Positions 43,506 to 54,086 of a DNA stretch of 64,000 nucleotides are shown here, in pieces. The position numbers were made by a program, and so were the translations under genes. Numbering within the stretch: the first letter of the stretch is position 1; each line of letters begins with the position of its first letter. Origin of the DNA: Vibrio fluminensis (lineage in GTDB: Bacteria; Pseudomonadota; Gammaproteobacteria; Enterobacterales; Vibrionaceae); contig NZ_JADILO010000012.1 in assembly GCF_015278125.1 (NCBI RefSeq), forward strand, positions 47,429 to 111,428, given 5' to 3'. The notes under the pieces were generated by a model. The model had not been told where the DNA came from, did no database searches, and saw only the letters and a list, made by a program, of their open reading frames with translations.

Positions 43506-45783
43506 TAAAAAACTAACAGCGTTGACAGCGGCTATAGCTCTGATGAGTTTGTCGGGTAGTCTCGCAGCACAAGAAGTAAATCAGTCAGCCAATGTCTCTG
43601 TCGTGCAATCTCATGCTCTTGAGAGTTCGTCAGTATTTAAACGAGTTGTGCCATTTAGCCAGCTTGGCTATAACAGTTCGATTGCAATTCAAGGCAGTGA
43701 AACCAGCGCTTACGTCGGGTTCGGCTCTCGTTTGGATGAGGTTGTCTCCCAAGCTACGCTTTATTTCGACATTACCCCGTCTCCAGCGCTTCTATCGCTG
43801 GTTTCTCACGTTAAAGTTTACTTGAATAATGAGTTGATGGGCGTCACGCCAATTGTTGACGGGCAACAAGGTAAAAAGCTTAGTTTATCGATGCCATTGG
43901 ATACGCGTTTTTTCAGTAACTACAATCAGATACGTTTTGAATTGATCGGCAATACGCAAAAAGATTGTTCCAATCCCAATGACGCCAGTATTTGGGCTGA
44001 AATCAGTCAGACTAGCCGTATTGAAATGTTGGTGCAGAAGACTCGCTTGGAGAGCGATCTTAGCTTGTTACCAGCGCCATTCTTTGATGTGCGCGACTTT
44101 AGCCAGCTGAATCTGCCTATGGTAATGGGCGACCAGTATGATCTAGAAGAGATCAAAGCGGCGGGTGTGGCTAGTTCATATTTTGGTTCGCTCGCGGGTT
44201 GGCGTGGCGCGCAGTTTCCTTTGAGTTTTGACACTTTACCGCAGCGCAACGCCATTGTGTTTGTGACCAATGACAACAAGCCGGACTTTTTGCGCGATTT
44301 TCCCGATAGTGACGGCCCTCGTTTGCAAGTGATCACGCATCCGACCGACCCGTTTGTTAAGTTGTTGCTGGTTGCTGGTCGAGATAGTGCTGACTTAAAC
44401 ACCGCAGTAAGAGGGTTAGCGCTTGGTAACCAAGTTTTAACTGGACCAGTAGCTAAAATTAATCGTGTAACTCAAATTCAACCACGAGCGCCTTATGATG
44501 CGCCTAACTGGGTAACTACAGAAAGACCTGTGGCATTGTCAGAATTGGTTGAGCAAAAATCAATGCTACAAGTTGAGGGGCGTACACCTCCGCCGATAAG
44601 TGTGAGTTTGCGTTTACCTCCCGATCTATTTACTTGGCAAAGCCGTGGTATACCCATGGATCTTAACTATCGATATTCGCCGCCAACGGAGGACCATTCA
44701 GGTTCTCGTTTAACTTTGAGTATCAATGACCAGTTTATTGAAGCATTCAACTTAACCACGACCGGTCAAGGTGGCGGCTCAAACCGAATTCGTATTCCTT
44801 TACTCGATGATACGCTGTTGGGTGGCGAGAGTCGGGTACGAATTCCTGCATTTAAAGTGGGCAGTAAAAACCTAATTGAGTTTGAATTTGGCTTTGCTTC
44901 AGTGACGGATGGGCAATGCCAAGTCACTCAACCAAGTAAACAGTATGCCGTAGTGGATGGTGATTCGACCATCGATTTTAGTGGTTTCCCTCACTATATC
45001 GAAATGCCAAATATGCGTGCATTCGCGACGTCAGGATTCCCTTATACCCGTATGGCGGATCTTTCGGAAACTGCGGTTGTGCTCCCGCCAAATGCACCAG
45101 CAGAAGTGCTGCAAACTTTTTTGAATATTATGGGTTCGTTGGGTGGCGGTTCAGGTTATCCAGGTATTCATGTTTTGCTGACGGATCAATGGGATGCCGA
45201 GAAACTTAGCGATAAAGATATTCTCAGCATTGGTTTAGACAGTTCGTTATTGCAAGCTGCGAGCGACCCAGATCAAATTGATTTAGTCGTAAAAGCGGGT
45301 GAGCGTCAGATTCGTTTACCAAGTAAGAATGAACAGCAGTTGGGTTTGAATTGGATGAGCCCAACAACGACAGGTCAACAACCTGCCGATTTTGTTTCAG
45401 TCGAAGCCAGTGGGGCATTTGCAGCGATTTATGGTCAGGAGAGCCCATTTACCAGCAACCGCAGCCTAATTTCGATTATGGCGGCTCAAGCAAGTGATTT
45501 TGCGGTTGTCGATCAAGCATTAGTTGATTCAGGTAAGCTTGATTATATGTTTGGTTCTGTAGTCACTCTGCGAAAAGATGAGGTGGCAAGCTACAACGTG
45601 GGTGAGCACTATTATGTTGGTCAACTGCCAGTGTGGAAGCTAGTTTGGTATCACTTCTCTAACCACCCGATCGTTGTTGCCTGTTTTGCGGCGCTATTGG
45701 TTGTGATCGTGACTATCGTGTTGTGGCGTGTATTGCGCCAAGTGGCATCTAAGCGATTAGAGAAGGTTGAGGAGGAAGAATGA
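43495..45783 (+). CDS. bcsB: Cellulose synthase periplasmic subunit BcsB
   Basis: A 762-aa partner of BcsA. It has a signal peptide (cleavage after SLAAQE or thereabouts), a large beta-rich periplasmic region with two carbohydrate-binding-like domains, and a C-terminal membrane anchor (about 725-748) with a basic end that docks on BcsA. Segments such as YFDITPSPALLSLVSHVKVYLN and RMADLSETAVVLPPNAPAEV are typical. It guides the glucan through the periplasm. The start lies inside the end of bcsA and the stop overlaps bcsZ. Confidence 0.95.
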   Translation: MLNNKKLTALTAAIALMSLSGSLAAQEVNQSANVSVVQSHALESSSVFKRVVPFSQLGYNSSIAIQGSETSAYVGFGSRLDEVVSQATLYFDITPSPALLSLVSHVKVYLNNELMGVTPIVDGQQGKKLSLSMPLDTRFFSNYNQIRFELIGNTQKDCSNPNDASIWAEISQTSRIEMLVQKTRLESDLSLLPAPFFDVRDFSQLNLPMVMGDQYDLEEIKAAGVASSYFGSLAGWRGAQFPLSFDTLPQRNAIVFVTNDNKPDFLRDFPDSDGPRLQVITHPTDPFVKLLLVAGRDSADLNTAVRGLALGNQVLTGPVAKINRVTQIQPRAPYDAPNWVTTERPVALSELVEQKSMLQVEGRTPPPISVSLRLPPDLFTWQSRGIPMDLNYRYSPPTEDHSGSRLTLSINDQFIEAFNLTTTGQGGGSNRIRIPLLDDTLLGGESRVRIPAFKVGSKNLIEFEFGFASVTDGQCQVTQPSKQYAVVDGDSTIDFSGFPHYIEMPNMRAFATSGFPYTRMADLSETAVVLPPNAPAEVLQTFLNIMGSLGGGSGYPGIHVLLTDQWDAEKLSDKDILSIGLDSSLLQAASDPDQIDLVVKAGERQIRLPSKNEQQLGLNWMSPTTTGQQPADFVSVEASGAFAAIYGQESPFTSNRSLISIMAAQASDFAVVDQALVDSGKLDYMFGSVVTLRKDEVASYNVGEHYYVGQLPVWKLVWYHFSNHPIVVACFAALLVVIVTIVLWRVLRQVASKRLEKVEEEE

Positions 45784-46886
45784 AAAAGCTGATGGTATTG
45801 GTGGCGGTTTTTCTTTCTTCATCGGTGTTCGCTGAAAGTTGTGAATGGTCACAGTGGCAAACTTTTAAGTCGGTCTATATTGAACAAGGTCGAGTGGTTG
45901 ATGGTAGTGATTCGCGCAGAATCACTACCTCGGAAGGCCAGTCTTATGCACTGTTTTTCGCACTTGTTGCTAACGACAAACAAACTTTTGCTAACTTACT
46001 CAATTGGACACAGCAACATCTGGCGGGTGGCGATTTGACCGCTCAATTGCCTGCTTGGCTTTGGGGTAAAAAAGCCAACGGACAATGGGGGGTGTTAGAT
46101 AGTAATCCGGCTTCTGACTCCGATTTATGGATTGCCTACACTTTAGTTGAAGCCGGTCGCTTGTGGGATAATTATTACTATCAATCGCTGGGTTACTTGT
46201 TGGCTAGCCGTATCTTGCGCGAAGAAACGGTGACGATTGAAGACGGTGGCTTGCTGTTGCTGCCCGCGCCGAAAGGTTTTGTTTTGGAGGATGGCTATCG
46301 AGTAAATCCTAGTTATGTTCCTTTACAAGTGATTGCTCGCATGCGCTCGTTGTACCCGCAGCAACCCTGGGGTGAGATGTACCAGACTAGCGTAAGTATG
46401 CTGACTAAAACGATGCCTAAGGGGTTTAGCCCTGATTGGGCGCTTGAGGATGCCAACCAGTATCAAACGGACCCTATTACAGGAACGATTGGCAGTTACA
46501 ATGCCATTCGCACTTATTTATGGGCGGGCATGCTCAATGATAGCGTGGCAGAAAAAAGCGCATTAGTTGAACAAATGCAGCCGTTTGTTGAGGCAACGAG
46601 TACGCTTGGCGCCCCCCCACGAGAAGTGAATACTCAAACAGGTAAGTTTAGTAACAAGGGCAGTGCCGGTTTTTCTGCCGCAGCACTACCGCTCATTGAT
46701 GCAGTGGCAGACAAGGACTTATTGCAACAACAAGCTGAGAGAGCGAATACTTTGTTGGTCAGCGATAGGAACGACTATTACTACGACAATGTACTGAGTT
46801 TATTTGGGATGGGTTGGCATCAAGGCCATTATCGTTTTGGTTTGAATGGTGAATTAGTGCCTGCGTGGAGCAATTCATGTCAGTAA
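45780..46886 (+). CDS. bcsZ: Periplasmic endo-1,4-beta-glucanase BcsZ (GH8)
   Basis: A 368-aa exported glycoside hydrolase family 8 enzyme. The signal peptide is MKKLMVLVAVFLSSSVFA. The catalytic acid Glu lies in TTSEGQSYALFFAL (about 51), and the conserved Asp lies in SDSDLWIAYTLVEAGR (about 115). It trims or edits cellulose in the periplasm and influences polymer export. It overlaps bcsB by 4 bp and bcsC by 10 bp. Confidence 0.95.
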   Translation: MKKLMVLVAVFLSSSVFAESCEWSQWQTFKSVYIEQGRVVDGSDSRRITTSEGQSYALFFALVANDKQTFANLLNWTQQHLAGGDLTAQLPAWLWGKKANGQWGVLDSNPASDSDLWIAYTLVEAGRLWDNYYYQSLGYLLASRILREETVTIEDGGLLLLPAPKGFVLEDGYRVNPSYVPLQVIARMRSLYPQQPWGEMYQTSVSMLTKTMPKGFSPDWALEDANQYQTDPITGTIGSYNAIRTYLWAGMLNDSVAEKSALVEQMQPFVEATSTLGAPPREVNTQTGKFSNKGSAGFSAAALPLIDAVADKDLLQQQAERANTLLVSDRNDYYYDNVLSLFGMGWHQGHYRFGLNGELVPAWSNSCQ

Positions 46887-49800
46887 ATGGACGCGCTTCA
46901 TGGTTGGTTTCATTGTGCTGCATAGCGGGTGGAGTAGGAGTGGCTCAGGCGGCGAATTTTAGTTCAAAGCCGTTGAGCAAAGAGCAACTTTTAGGTGTTT
47001 ATCAACCGATTGAACCCACGCAGTTTTCGACCTCTGTAGCGAGAGTTAATTCGGTAGAGTGGCTGATTGAACAATTGAAGTTAGCGGATGCCATTGGCCG
47101 TGATGATATTGTCGAAAGCACGTTAGAAAGGTTGTTCGCGATCGATGAAACCAGCTCAATTGGTTTGTTCTATCAAGCGAATATGTTTTTGAAGCGTCAA
47201 CAGCTTGATTTAGCTCAACAGACCTTTGAGCGTTTAAAACAGAGTGCGCCGAACTCTTCGTATACCCGTGACCTTGCCGAAATCATCGCTATTCGTACGA
47301 ATAAAAGTGCCGACTACCAGCGCGCGAAGTTGTTGGCAAAATCGGGGCGTTACCAAGAGGCAATAGAGGCCTATCAAAGCCTTTTCCCGTATGGGATGCC
47401 ATCGGCAGCGCTACAACTTGAATTTCTCCAGCTACAAGGCAACCTTACTCAAAACTGGCAAGCGGTGAAACAAGGTCTGGAACGACTCAATGTTGAATAT
47501 CCGGGAGTTCCACAGTTTCAGTTGGCTTTGGCAAACCATATTCGCAAACGAGACCCTGCCAATGCGTGGATTCTCGATACTTACAATAAGCTAGCATTAG
47601 TACCATCGGTTGGAAAAACTGCGGCGACATCTTGGCTAAGGGCTTTGGACCAGTTGTCTATTTCCGCACAAGTTGTTCAGCAGTACGCGATTTTAGCCAG
47701 CTACTATCCGACAGATTTGGAAATTCAGCGGGCAAATCAAAGCGCAATCAAACGTTGGAATACCGAGCAAGAGCTGCGCAAAGACCCGACTTACTTAGCG
47801 AAGTTGAAAGGTCTGCAATTGCTTGAGCAAGGCAAGACAGAGCAAGCGGCGGTTCAGTTGCGTTATGCATTAACCACCCGTCCAGATGACCCTGAAATAC
47901 TAGGAGGGATGGGTAAGGTTTATCTACGCCGAGGTCAGCAACAGAAGGCATTGGAGTATTTTCAACGTGCGCAGACATTAGACAAAGATCCAGATAGTGC
48001 GAGCAAATGGACAACGCTGGTGGAAACCTCTCGTTACTGGAGCTATCTCGACCAAGGTGACGCCTTGATGGCGCAAGGGAAATATTCTCAAGCAGAACAG
48101 TTTTATCGCCAAGCGACTCAGTTAGATGGATCTCAACCCTATGCCTTTACCGATCTGGGTGCTTCCCTTGTTAGTCAAGAGCAGTATGTGGCTGCGGATA
48201 AAGTGTATCGCCAAGCTTTACAGCTAGAACCGCTCAATGGTTCGGCATTGCGTGGACGTTTGGATCTTCGAATTGTCCAGAAAGATTGGTTAGGAGCTCT
48301 ATCAGTCGCTAAGAGCTATTCCTCTCAGCAGAAATTGGTGGTGACGGAAAAAATCAAGGAAATTGAATCTGAAATTATCTTAGCGAATCTACGTCAGGCT
48401 ATTGAGCGAAATGATACGGTGATGAAAAGTGAAGCTTCCAATCAGTTAATTGCATTGAATCCGAGTTCGCCTTGGCAAAGGTTAGACATCGCGAATGTGA
48501 TTCAGTCATTGGGAGAGGAAAAGCGTGCAGATCGCTTAATGGCTGATTGGAGTCAATCTAGCCAAGATCCAGAAATGAAATTTGCTTATGCGCTGTATCT
48601 TGCCCAAGAATATCGTCTACTAGATGCGACTCAACAACTAGAGAGTATAGATAAACTCGACCGGACGCCAGCAATGCAGCGCAACTTAACCCGTTTGAAG
48701 TTGGATATTGAGTTGAGAGATGTGCAGCTGCGCTATCAGGCTCAACCAAAGTCTGTTACCGATTCACTGGATGCTTTATCCGCCAAATATGCAGGACAAG
48801 TTCAACCGCTTGCCCGCATTGTTGCAGCTTGGATGGCCATCGAGGGTGCAGACAAAGCAAACAAGATCTACGCAACTCTTTTTCCTTTGCAAAGTTGGTC
48901 GTTCGATGACCAGTTAGCTTATGGGGAGATGATGGTGAGTTTGCAGCGTTTTATCGATTTTGATCTGTGGTACAAACAGCAAACATCCGATGTTGGGTAT
49001 GCTTCGCTTAGCGTTTCTCAAGTGTTGCAATTTGAAGAGTTAAATATTCGCCGCTTGTTGGAAGAAGGGGATGTGTTGCTCGCCACACACCAACCACAGC
49101 AAGCGCTTGAGGTATTTCAGCAAGTCTCGACAAGTAGTGAGCCGTTTCTCACTCAGGCGCAAATTGGCATGCTGCAAGCGAGTGCTTTAATCGATGAGCA
49201 AGCCATCTATCATGATTTACATTTGATCTTGCTGAAAAAGAAATCGAGTTTGACGGCTGCGCAATTGATGGCCGTGGCTGAGATTTTTAATCGTCAAGGT
49301 TACCGCGAAGATGCCAACACTCTTAATCAGGCGTTGGATAGTGCGGTTGACGCCAATGCTCTCGCGTATCGAAATAGTATGGCGATAGCGATGGATAACC
49401 AACAATGGGACTTAGCCGAGCGCAGGGCTTATCAAGCACTGGATAGTGACCGATTGGAAAATGGCCCTCAGCTTAATGAGACAGATCAACCTTCTTTAAC
49501 TCTACGAGAACTTTATGATAGCGCTGAGGATTATTGGCTGACTCGTAATGTAAAAGCGGACATTGATGCGTTGCGTGACCGCAGTGATGGACATGTCATG
49601 TTTGGTTGGGATTACAGCGCTCGTGACGGCAATAACACCACTAACCAAGTTCCGATTGAGGCGCGAATTCCGATTGAAGAGTGGGATGGGCATTTGCTGC
49701 TAAGAGCAGATTATGTGGCTGTTGATTCAGGTAAGTTAGAGTATTTTGAAAAAGACCCCGACCATTCGCCAAAAGACAATGTGGTTGAAGGCAGTGCTTC

Positions 49801-50650
49801 TGGTGTCGCTTTGGGGGTTGGGTGGCAAGCGCAAGACTGGCAGGTAGATATAGGTACGATACCAGTTGGTTTTGATCATACGACTTGGGTTGGTGGGGTT
49901 CGTGTTGATGGCGATCTCGGTGAGTTTGGCTGGTCGGTCGATGCATCTCGAAGACCAGAAACCAGCAGTACTCTCTCCTATTCGGGGTTAAGTGTACCTG
50001 CGCAAACCAGTGAACTTTCGGGTGAAGACACTAAATGGGGCGGGGTAGTGAGTACCGGACTGAAGCTCAACTCAAGTTGGGATATTGGTGGTCCGTACGG
50101 TTTTTGGAGCAGTGTCCAGTACCATTCGTTGACGGGAGAAAATGTAGCGGATAATACTCGTCTAGGCCTATTAGGTGGTGGCTATTACAAACTGATCGCA
50201 ACAGATAATCAGCGTTTGAGCATTGGGACGAACTTGATGTATTTGAGTTATGACAAGAACCTTGGTGAATACTCACTGTATCACGGTGGTTACTATAGCC
50301 CGCAAAGCTATATTTCAGTTTCACTACCGATTAACTACTATGGCCGCTATGACGGTACTTGGTCTTACTTATTAAGCGGGTCGATTTCAAACTCATGGAC
50401 GCAGCAAGATGGGCCGTATCTTGTGGAAAAAGGCAAGTCAGAGCGTGGTGGTGGGTTTGGTGCTTCATTGCAAGCGGCAGTAGAAAAGCGGGTGAGCAAG
50501 CACTGGTATTTTGGCGCGTTGATAGATTTGCAGCGTTCGGAATTCTACACGCCAAACCACTTTATGCTTTACGCGAAGTACACTTTCAATGATCGCTGGC
50601 AGCCGATAGAGTACCCGCCCCAGCCGCCTATTTTATATAGCGATTTTTAG
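46877..50650 (+). CDS. bcsC: Cellulose export outer-membrane protein BcsC
   Basis: A 1257-aa protein with a signal peptide (MSVNGRASWLVSLCCIAGGVGVAQA). About 850 residues of TPR repeats follow, then the C-terminal BcsC beta-barrel (about 905-1257), ending with alternating aromatic strands (HFMLYAKYTFNDRWQPIEYP). It lets cellulose cross the outer membrane. ATG 46877 is chosen because it gives a complete leader; a GTG at 46865 is in frame. It closes the bcsRQABZC operon before a strong terminator. Confidence 0.95.
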   Translation: MSVNGRASWLVSLCCIAGGVGVAQAANFSSKPLSKEQLLGVYQPIEPTQFSTSVARVNSVEWLIEQLKLADAIGRDDIVESTLERLFAIDETSSIGLFYQANMFLKRQQLDLAQQTFERLKQSAPNSSYTRDLAEIIAIRTNKSADYQRAKLLAKSGRYQEAIEAYQSLFPYGMPSAALQLEFLQLQGNLTQNWQAVKQGLERLNVEYPGVPQFQLALANHIRKRDPANAWILDTYNKLALVPSVGKTAATSWLRALDQLSISAQVVQQYAILASYYPTDLEIQRANQSAIKRWNTEQELRKDPTYLAKLKGLQLLEQGKTEQAAVQLRYALTTRPDDPEILGGMGKVYLRRGQQQKALEYFQRAQTLDKDPDSASKWTTLVETSRYWSYLDQGDALMAQGKYSQAEQFYRQATQLDGSQPYAFTDLGASLVSQEQYVAADKVYRQALQLEPLNGSALRGRLDLRIVQKDWLGALSVAKSYSSQQKLVVTEKIKEIESEIILANLRQAIERNDTVMKSEASNQLIALNPSSPWQRLDIANVIQSLGEEKRADRLMADWSQSSQDPEMKFAYALYLAQEYRLLDATQQLESIDKLDRTPAMQRNLTRLKLDIELRDVQLRYQAQPKSVTDSLDALSAKYAGQVQPLARIVAAWMAIEGADKANKIYATLFPLQSWSFDDQLAYGEMMVSLQRFIDFDLWYKQQTSDVGYASLSVSQVLQFEELNIRRLLEEGDVLLATHQPQQALEVFQQVSTSSEPFLTQAQIGMLQASALIDEQAIYHDLHLILLKKKSSLTAAQLMAVAEIFNRQGYREDANTLNQALDSAVDANALAYRNSMAIAMDNQQWDLAERRAYQALDSDRLENGPQLNETDQPSLTLRELYDSAEDYWLTRNVKADIDALRDRSDGHVMFGWDYSARDGNNTTNQVPIEARIPIEEWDGHLLLRADYVAVDSGKLEYFEKDPDHSPKDNVVEGSASGVALGVGWQAQDWQVDIGTIPVGFDHTTWVGGVRVDGDLGEFGWSVDASRRPETSSTLSYSGLSVPAQTSELSGEDTKWGGVVSTGLKLNSSWDIGGPYGFWSSVQYHSLTGENVADNTRLGLLGGGYYKLIATDNQRLSIGTNLMYLSYDKNLGEYSLYHGGYYSPQSYISVSLPINYYGRYDGTWSYLLSGSISNSWTQQDGPYLVEKGKSERGGGFGASLQAAVEKRVSKHWYFGALIDLQRSEFYTPNHFMLYAKYTFNDRWQPIEYPPQPPILYSDF

Positions 50651-50673
50651 ATTGAGATGATCTATAGGCAATA

Positions 50674-50704
50674 AAAAACCGAGTGTTTGGCGCACTCGGT
50701 TTTT
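50674..50704. terminator. Bidirectional terminator of the bcs operon and sstT
   Basis: A perfect 12-bp stem, AAAAACCGAGTG with its complement, around a 7-base loop; T-runs occur on both strands. Confidence 0.93.
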
Positions 50705-50738
50705 AGTATGTTGTGTTTAACTTAAATGAATTATCAGC

Positions 50739-51962
50739 TTAGTGAGGGCGATTTTCTTTTTGTTTCTGCTTGCATACCGCAGCAGTAAATACGACGTCCG
50801 TAGAGCTGTTTAACGCGGTCTCTGCTGAGTCTTGGATAACACCGATGATAAAGCCAACCGCGACCACTTGCATCGCAATCTCGTTTGGAATACCAAATAG
50901 CCCACAAGCTAGTGGGATCAGTAGTAGTGAACCGCCAGCCACGCCTGATGCGCCACAAGCTGACACGGCTGCGACGATGCTTAGTAGTAGGGCCGTCATT
51001 AGGTCAATTTCGATGCCCATGGTGTGTACTGCTGCCAACGTTAGCACTGTGATGGTGATAGCTGCGCCACCCATGTTAATGGTTGCACCTAGAGGAATAG
51101 AGACAGAGTAGGTATCTTCATCCAATTTCAGTTTTTCGCAAAGCGCCATGTTTACTGGGATGTTAGCTGCACTCGAACGAGTGAAAAATGCCGTCACACC
51201 ACTTTCACGTAAGCATTGGAATACCAATGGGTATGGGTTTTCGCGAGTTTTAATAAACACGATGAGTGGGTTGATCACTAGGGCAATAATTGCCATGGCG
51301 CCAAGCAAAACAGCAAGTAGGTGAGCGTAGCCAGCTAATGCAGAGAAACCTGTCGTTGCCAGTGTTGAAGCCACAAGACCAAAGATACCCAGTGGTGCTA
51401 GGCGAATAATAAAGCGCACGATTTGCGACACGCCGTGGCTAAGATCTTCAAATAACGCTTTGGTTGATGCAGATGCATGGTGGAGTGCAAGACCAAGTGC
51501 AATCGCCCAAGCTAGAATGCCAATGTAGTTGGCATTTTTAAGCGCATTGATTGGGTTATCAACTAATTGGAATAATAGGGTATGCAATACTTCACCAATG
51601 CCTTGCGGTGGCGTTGCACCTTCTGCACCAGAAACCAGAGTCAAAGTGGTAGGGAAAAGGAAACTCATGGTCACTGCGGTCAGCGCAGCGGCAAAGGTGC
51701 CAAACAGGTATAACACCACGATTGGACGCATATAGGTGTGTTGATTTTTCTTTTGGTTAGCAATCGATGCCGCAACCAGTATGAACACAAGAATCGGCGC
51801 AACGGCTTTTAGCGCGCCAACGAATAACTCACCAAGTAGACCTACGCTTACTGCGTGATCCGGAGCGATTAGAGAAAGTGCCACACCTAAAATTATGCCG
51901 GCTAAGATCTGTAGTACTAAATTTCCTCGTGCAAGCCGAGCTAAAAATGAATTGTAAAGCAT
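50739..51962 (-). CDS. sstT: Na+/serine-threonine symporter SstT
   Basis: A 407-aa inner-membrane carrier of the DAACS family. It has the SstT-type sequences [10 protein letters not shown] in the re-entrant loop, [12 protein letters not shown] (Gly-Gly replacing the Asp of glutamate carriers) in helix 7 and [16 protein letters not shown] in helix 8. It imports serine and threonine with Na+. A related acidic-substrate carrier is encoded at 13878-15182. The gene is monocistronic and convergent with bcsC. Confidence 0.94.
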   Translation of the reverse strand: MLYNSFLARLARGNLVLQILAGIILGVALSLIAPDHAVSVGLLGELFVGALKAVAPILVFILVAASIANQKKNQHTYMRPIVVLYLFGTFAAALTAVTMSFLFPTTLTLVSGAEGATPPQGIGEVLHTLLFQLVDNPINALKNANYIGILAWAIALGLALHHASASTKALFEDLSHGVSQIVRFIIRLAPLGIFGLVASTLATTGFSALAGYAHLLAVLLGAMAIIALVINPLIVFIKTRENPYPLVFQCLRESGVTAFFTRSSAANIPVNMALCEKLKLDEDTYSVSIPLGATINMGGAAITITVLTLAAVHTMGIEIDLMTALLLSIVAAVSACGASGVAGGSLLLIPLACGLFGIPNEIAMQVVAVGFIIGVIQDSAETALNSSTDVVFTAAVCKQKQKENRPH

Positions 51963-52279
51963 AATAAATCCTGCATTTTGCTTTGGTTTATTGTGTCACG
52001 AGTTCGCTTGATGACTTGGTTTACATCAGAATGAAACCAGATTATCGATCGTATCGAAGCTAAGTCGAATCGTTGCTAGCGTAGCCTGCTGGCTATCTCG
52101 AGACAGAAGTAACCTTTGATTATTGTTTTGATGTTCTCTCCACGAGTGGAAGAGAAGCAACTTATACTATCCTTCTGAGATATTGTGTCTAGGAATAATT
52201 AGAAAATAGAACTTAATATTAACATTATCTACATATTTGGAATCTAATTTTGACGTTTTACGGTATTTGATAGATAAAA
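51963..52279. other. Intergenic region upstream of sstT
   Basis: About 317 bp holding the sstT promoter and leader. I see no gene. TCTCTCCACGAGTGGAAGAGA near 52136 can form a short imperfect hairpin. No known amino-acid riboswitch pattern is evident. Confidence 0.45.
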
Positions 52280-52297
52280 AAGGGGCTAATGCCCCTT
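52280..52297 (-). terminator. Terminator of the RsgA-type gene
   Basis: A perfect 7-bp stem AAGGGGC/GCCCCTT with a TAAT loop, then TTTTTATC on the minus strand. It has the same stem as the hairpin at 5938-5955. Confidence 0.85.
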
Positions 52298-52350
52298 GTT
52301 GGTTATGCAGTGCAATGCGTAACATTTTAAATTTTTATTCAAATCATTGC

Positions 52351-53406
52351 TTAGTAAGATTGTTTGCGCGAGCGGTTTTCACTCTGTACTGAGCGGCAAT
52401 ATTTAGTGAATTGCTTGCTCTTAGAGCGTTGTTCAGCCAAGGTGGCACCATTCCACTCTTGTTCACGCATCAATTTGAGGTAATTGGTGACACGACGCTC
52501 ATCAATTTCACCACTCTCTAACGCTCTAATGACAGCGCAGCCCGGCTCGTTGTTATGTTTGCAATCACTAAAGCGGCATTTATCGACCAGTGACTGAACA
52601 TCGCTAAATGTTTGCTCTACGCCATCGGCACAATCGTGGATTTGCAGTTCACGCATCCCCGGAGTATCAATGAGTACGCCACCACTAGGTAACAAGTGAA
52701 GAGAGCGACTTGTTGTGGTGTGACGACCTTTACTGTCATCCTCGCGAATATCGCCAGTTTGCTGGGTCTGCTCGCCCAATAACGTGTTAACTAGCGTTGA
52801 TTTGCCCACACCTGAAGAGCCCATAAACGCGACGGTTTTCCCCTGTTTACACCAACTTGCCAGTAGTTGGCACTGCTCACTATCAAGCGCGTTAAGTGTT
52901 TCGACAAATAGCATCGGATCCAAAGCTTGCACTAGTGCGCGTTTGTCTTCGCTATCTTCGCATAGGTCCGCCTTTGTTAGGACAATCACAGGTTCTACTT
53001 CGGCATCGTGTGCGATTGCAAGATAACGTTCAATACGGCTTAGGTTGAAGTCGTCATTGAGAGAGCAGACGATAAACAGCGTGTTAACGTTGGCGGCAAT
53101 CAGCTGTTCTTCAACTTTGCTGCCAGCTGCTTTGCGGCTGAATAGTGACTGTCTATTTAGCAGACGAACAAATTGGCCGTCAGCATCCAGAACTACCCAA
53201 TCTCCAACGGTCATATCCGGCAGAGATTTGTGTATTGCTAGCGTACTCAGTCCACGCTCTGCAAGTAGAGTGTAACCGCTGCGATGATGTTCAGAAACGC
53301 GCGCTAGTTGATTGTGTTCTAAATCATCTAGGGTAAGTTGCTGGTGAAATAGGTTGCTCCAACCAAGTTGGTTGAGTGTTATGGTGGAGTTGGCATTTGA
53401 ATTCAT
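52351..53406 (-). CDS. rsgA: RsgA-type circularly permuted ribosome GTPase
   Basis: A 351-aa GTPase assisting late 30S ribosome maturation. GTPase motifs occur in permuted order: G4 (LTKADL, about 145), G1 (GSSGVGKST, about 196), G3 (DTPGM, about 247). A C-terminal zinc motif [14 protein letters not shown] follows. An N-terminal OB-fold precedes them. Vibrios often carry a second rsgA copy besides the one near orn and psd, and this may be that paralogue. ATG 53406 is used; the frame extends 22 codons further without a ribosome site. Confidence 0.9.
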   Translation of the reverse strand: MNSNANSTITLNQLGWSNLFHQQLTLDDLEHNQLARVSEHHRSGYTLLAERGLSTLAIHKSLPDMTVGDWVVLDADGQFVRLLNRQSLFSRKAAGSKVEEQLIAANVNTLFIVCSLNDDFNLSRIERYLAIAHDAEVEPVIVLTKADLCEDSEDKRALVQALDPMLFVETLNALDSEQCQLLASWCKQGKTVAFMGSSGVGKSTLVNTLLGEQTQQTGDIREDDSKGRHTTTSRSLHLLPSGGVLIDTPGMRELQIHDCADGVEQTFSDVQSLVDKCRFSDCKHNNEPGCAVIRALESGEIDERRVTNYLKLMREQEWNGATLAEQRSKSKQFTKYCRSVQSENRSRKQSY

Positions 53407-53576
53407 TTTAAATCCCAAGGGCAAGCTAAACTGCGAAGTGTTGTTTTGTAGTATCTCGGATGAAATGCACATTATCAGTATAGATGACAGTCGTGACCGT
53501 CTAGCTACCTCTGCGTTCTAAGTGCATTGCTACAATCATACTTTCTTCCTGAATGATTCCGCGTGGGCAGAATAGC

Positions 53577-53606
53577 AAAAGAGGAGAGCCTTAGCCCTCC
53601 TCTTTT
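53577..53606 (-). terminator. Terminator of the copper-delivery operon
   Basis: AAAAGAGGAG pairs with CTCCTCTTTT over a 10-base loop, 16 bases beyond the last stop codon. Both strands have a short T-run from the stem itself. Confidence 0.85.
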
Positions 53607-53621
53607 CTCACTTGGTAATAA

Positions 53622-54068
53622 TCAATGGTGGTGGTGTTTCATACCACTCATGACTTTTTTGATCGGTGCACTAAACGTTTGCGTTTTACCATTGGCAAAG
53701 GTGATTTCGACATCGATATTCTCACCTTCAACTAGAGGCTTGGTTAAATCGAACAGCATAATGTGTAAGCTGCCTGGTTTAAGGGAGGTGTGGCTGTGAG
53801 CTGGAAGTGAGATTTTTTCAATTTGGCGCATTTTCATCATGTCGCCATCGTGAATGACATCATGCAATTCTACTTTGCCAGCGGCAGGCGTTGATGCCGA
53901 TATGATCGCGCGTTCTGTATCACTGTGGTTCATGATCTCGACAAACACTGCGCTGGTGGCAGCATTTGGTGGTGTGGCGCGAGCATAAGGGTTGTGCAGC
54001 ATTACGTCAGTGGCCTGAGCAAGTGGGCTTAAAAGTAATGTCGCTAAAATTAGCGGCTTAAGTTTCAT
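53622..54068 (-). CDS. Periplasmic copper chaperone PCuA(C)
   Basis: A 148-aa exported protein with signal MKLKPLILATLLLSPLAQA. The copper motif H-M-x-M / H-x-M can be seen as ELHDVIHDGDMMKMRQ and SLHIMLFDL, as in PCuA(C). It delivers Cu(I) to the Cu-A centre of cytochrome oxidase, often with SCO1. The C-terminus carries four terminal His residues that could bind extra copper. It is the third gene after the small membrane protein and SCO1 genes. Confidence 0.92.
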   Translation of the reverse strand: MKLKPLILATLLLSPLAQATDVMLHNPYARATPPNAATSAVFVEIMNHSDTERAIISASTPAAGKVELHDVIHDGDMMKMRQIEKISLPAHSHTSLKPGSLHIMLFDLTKPLVEGENIDVEITFANGKTQTFSAPIKKVMSGMKHHHH

Positions 54069-54086
54069 AGTTAGTCCTTTGTTATT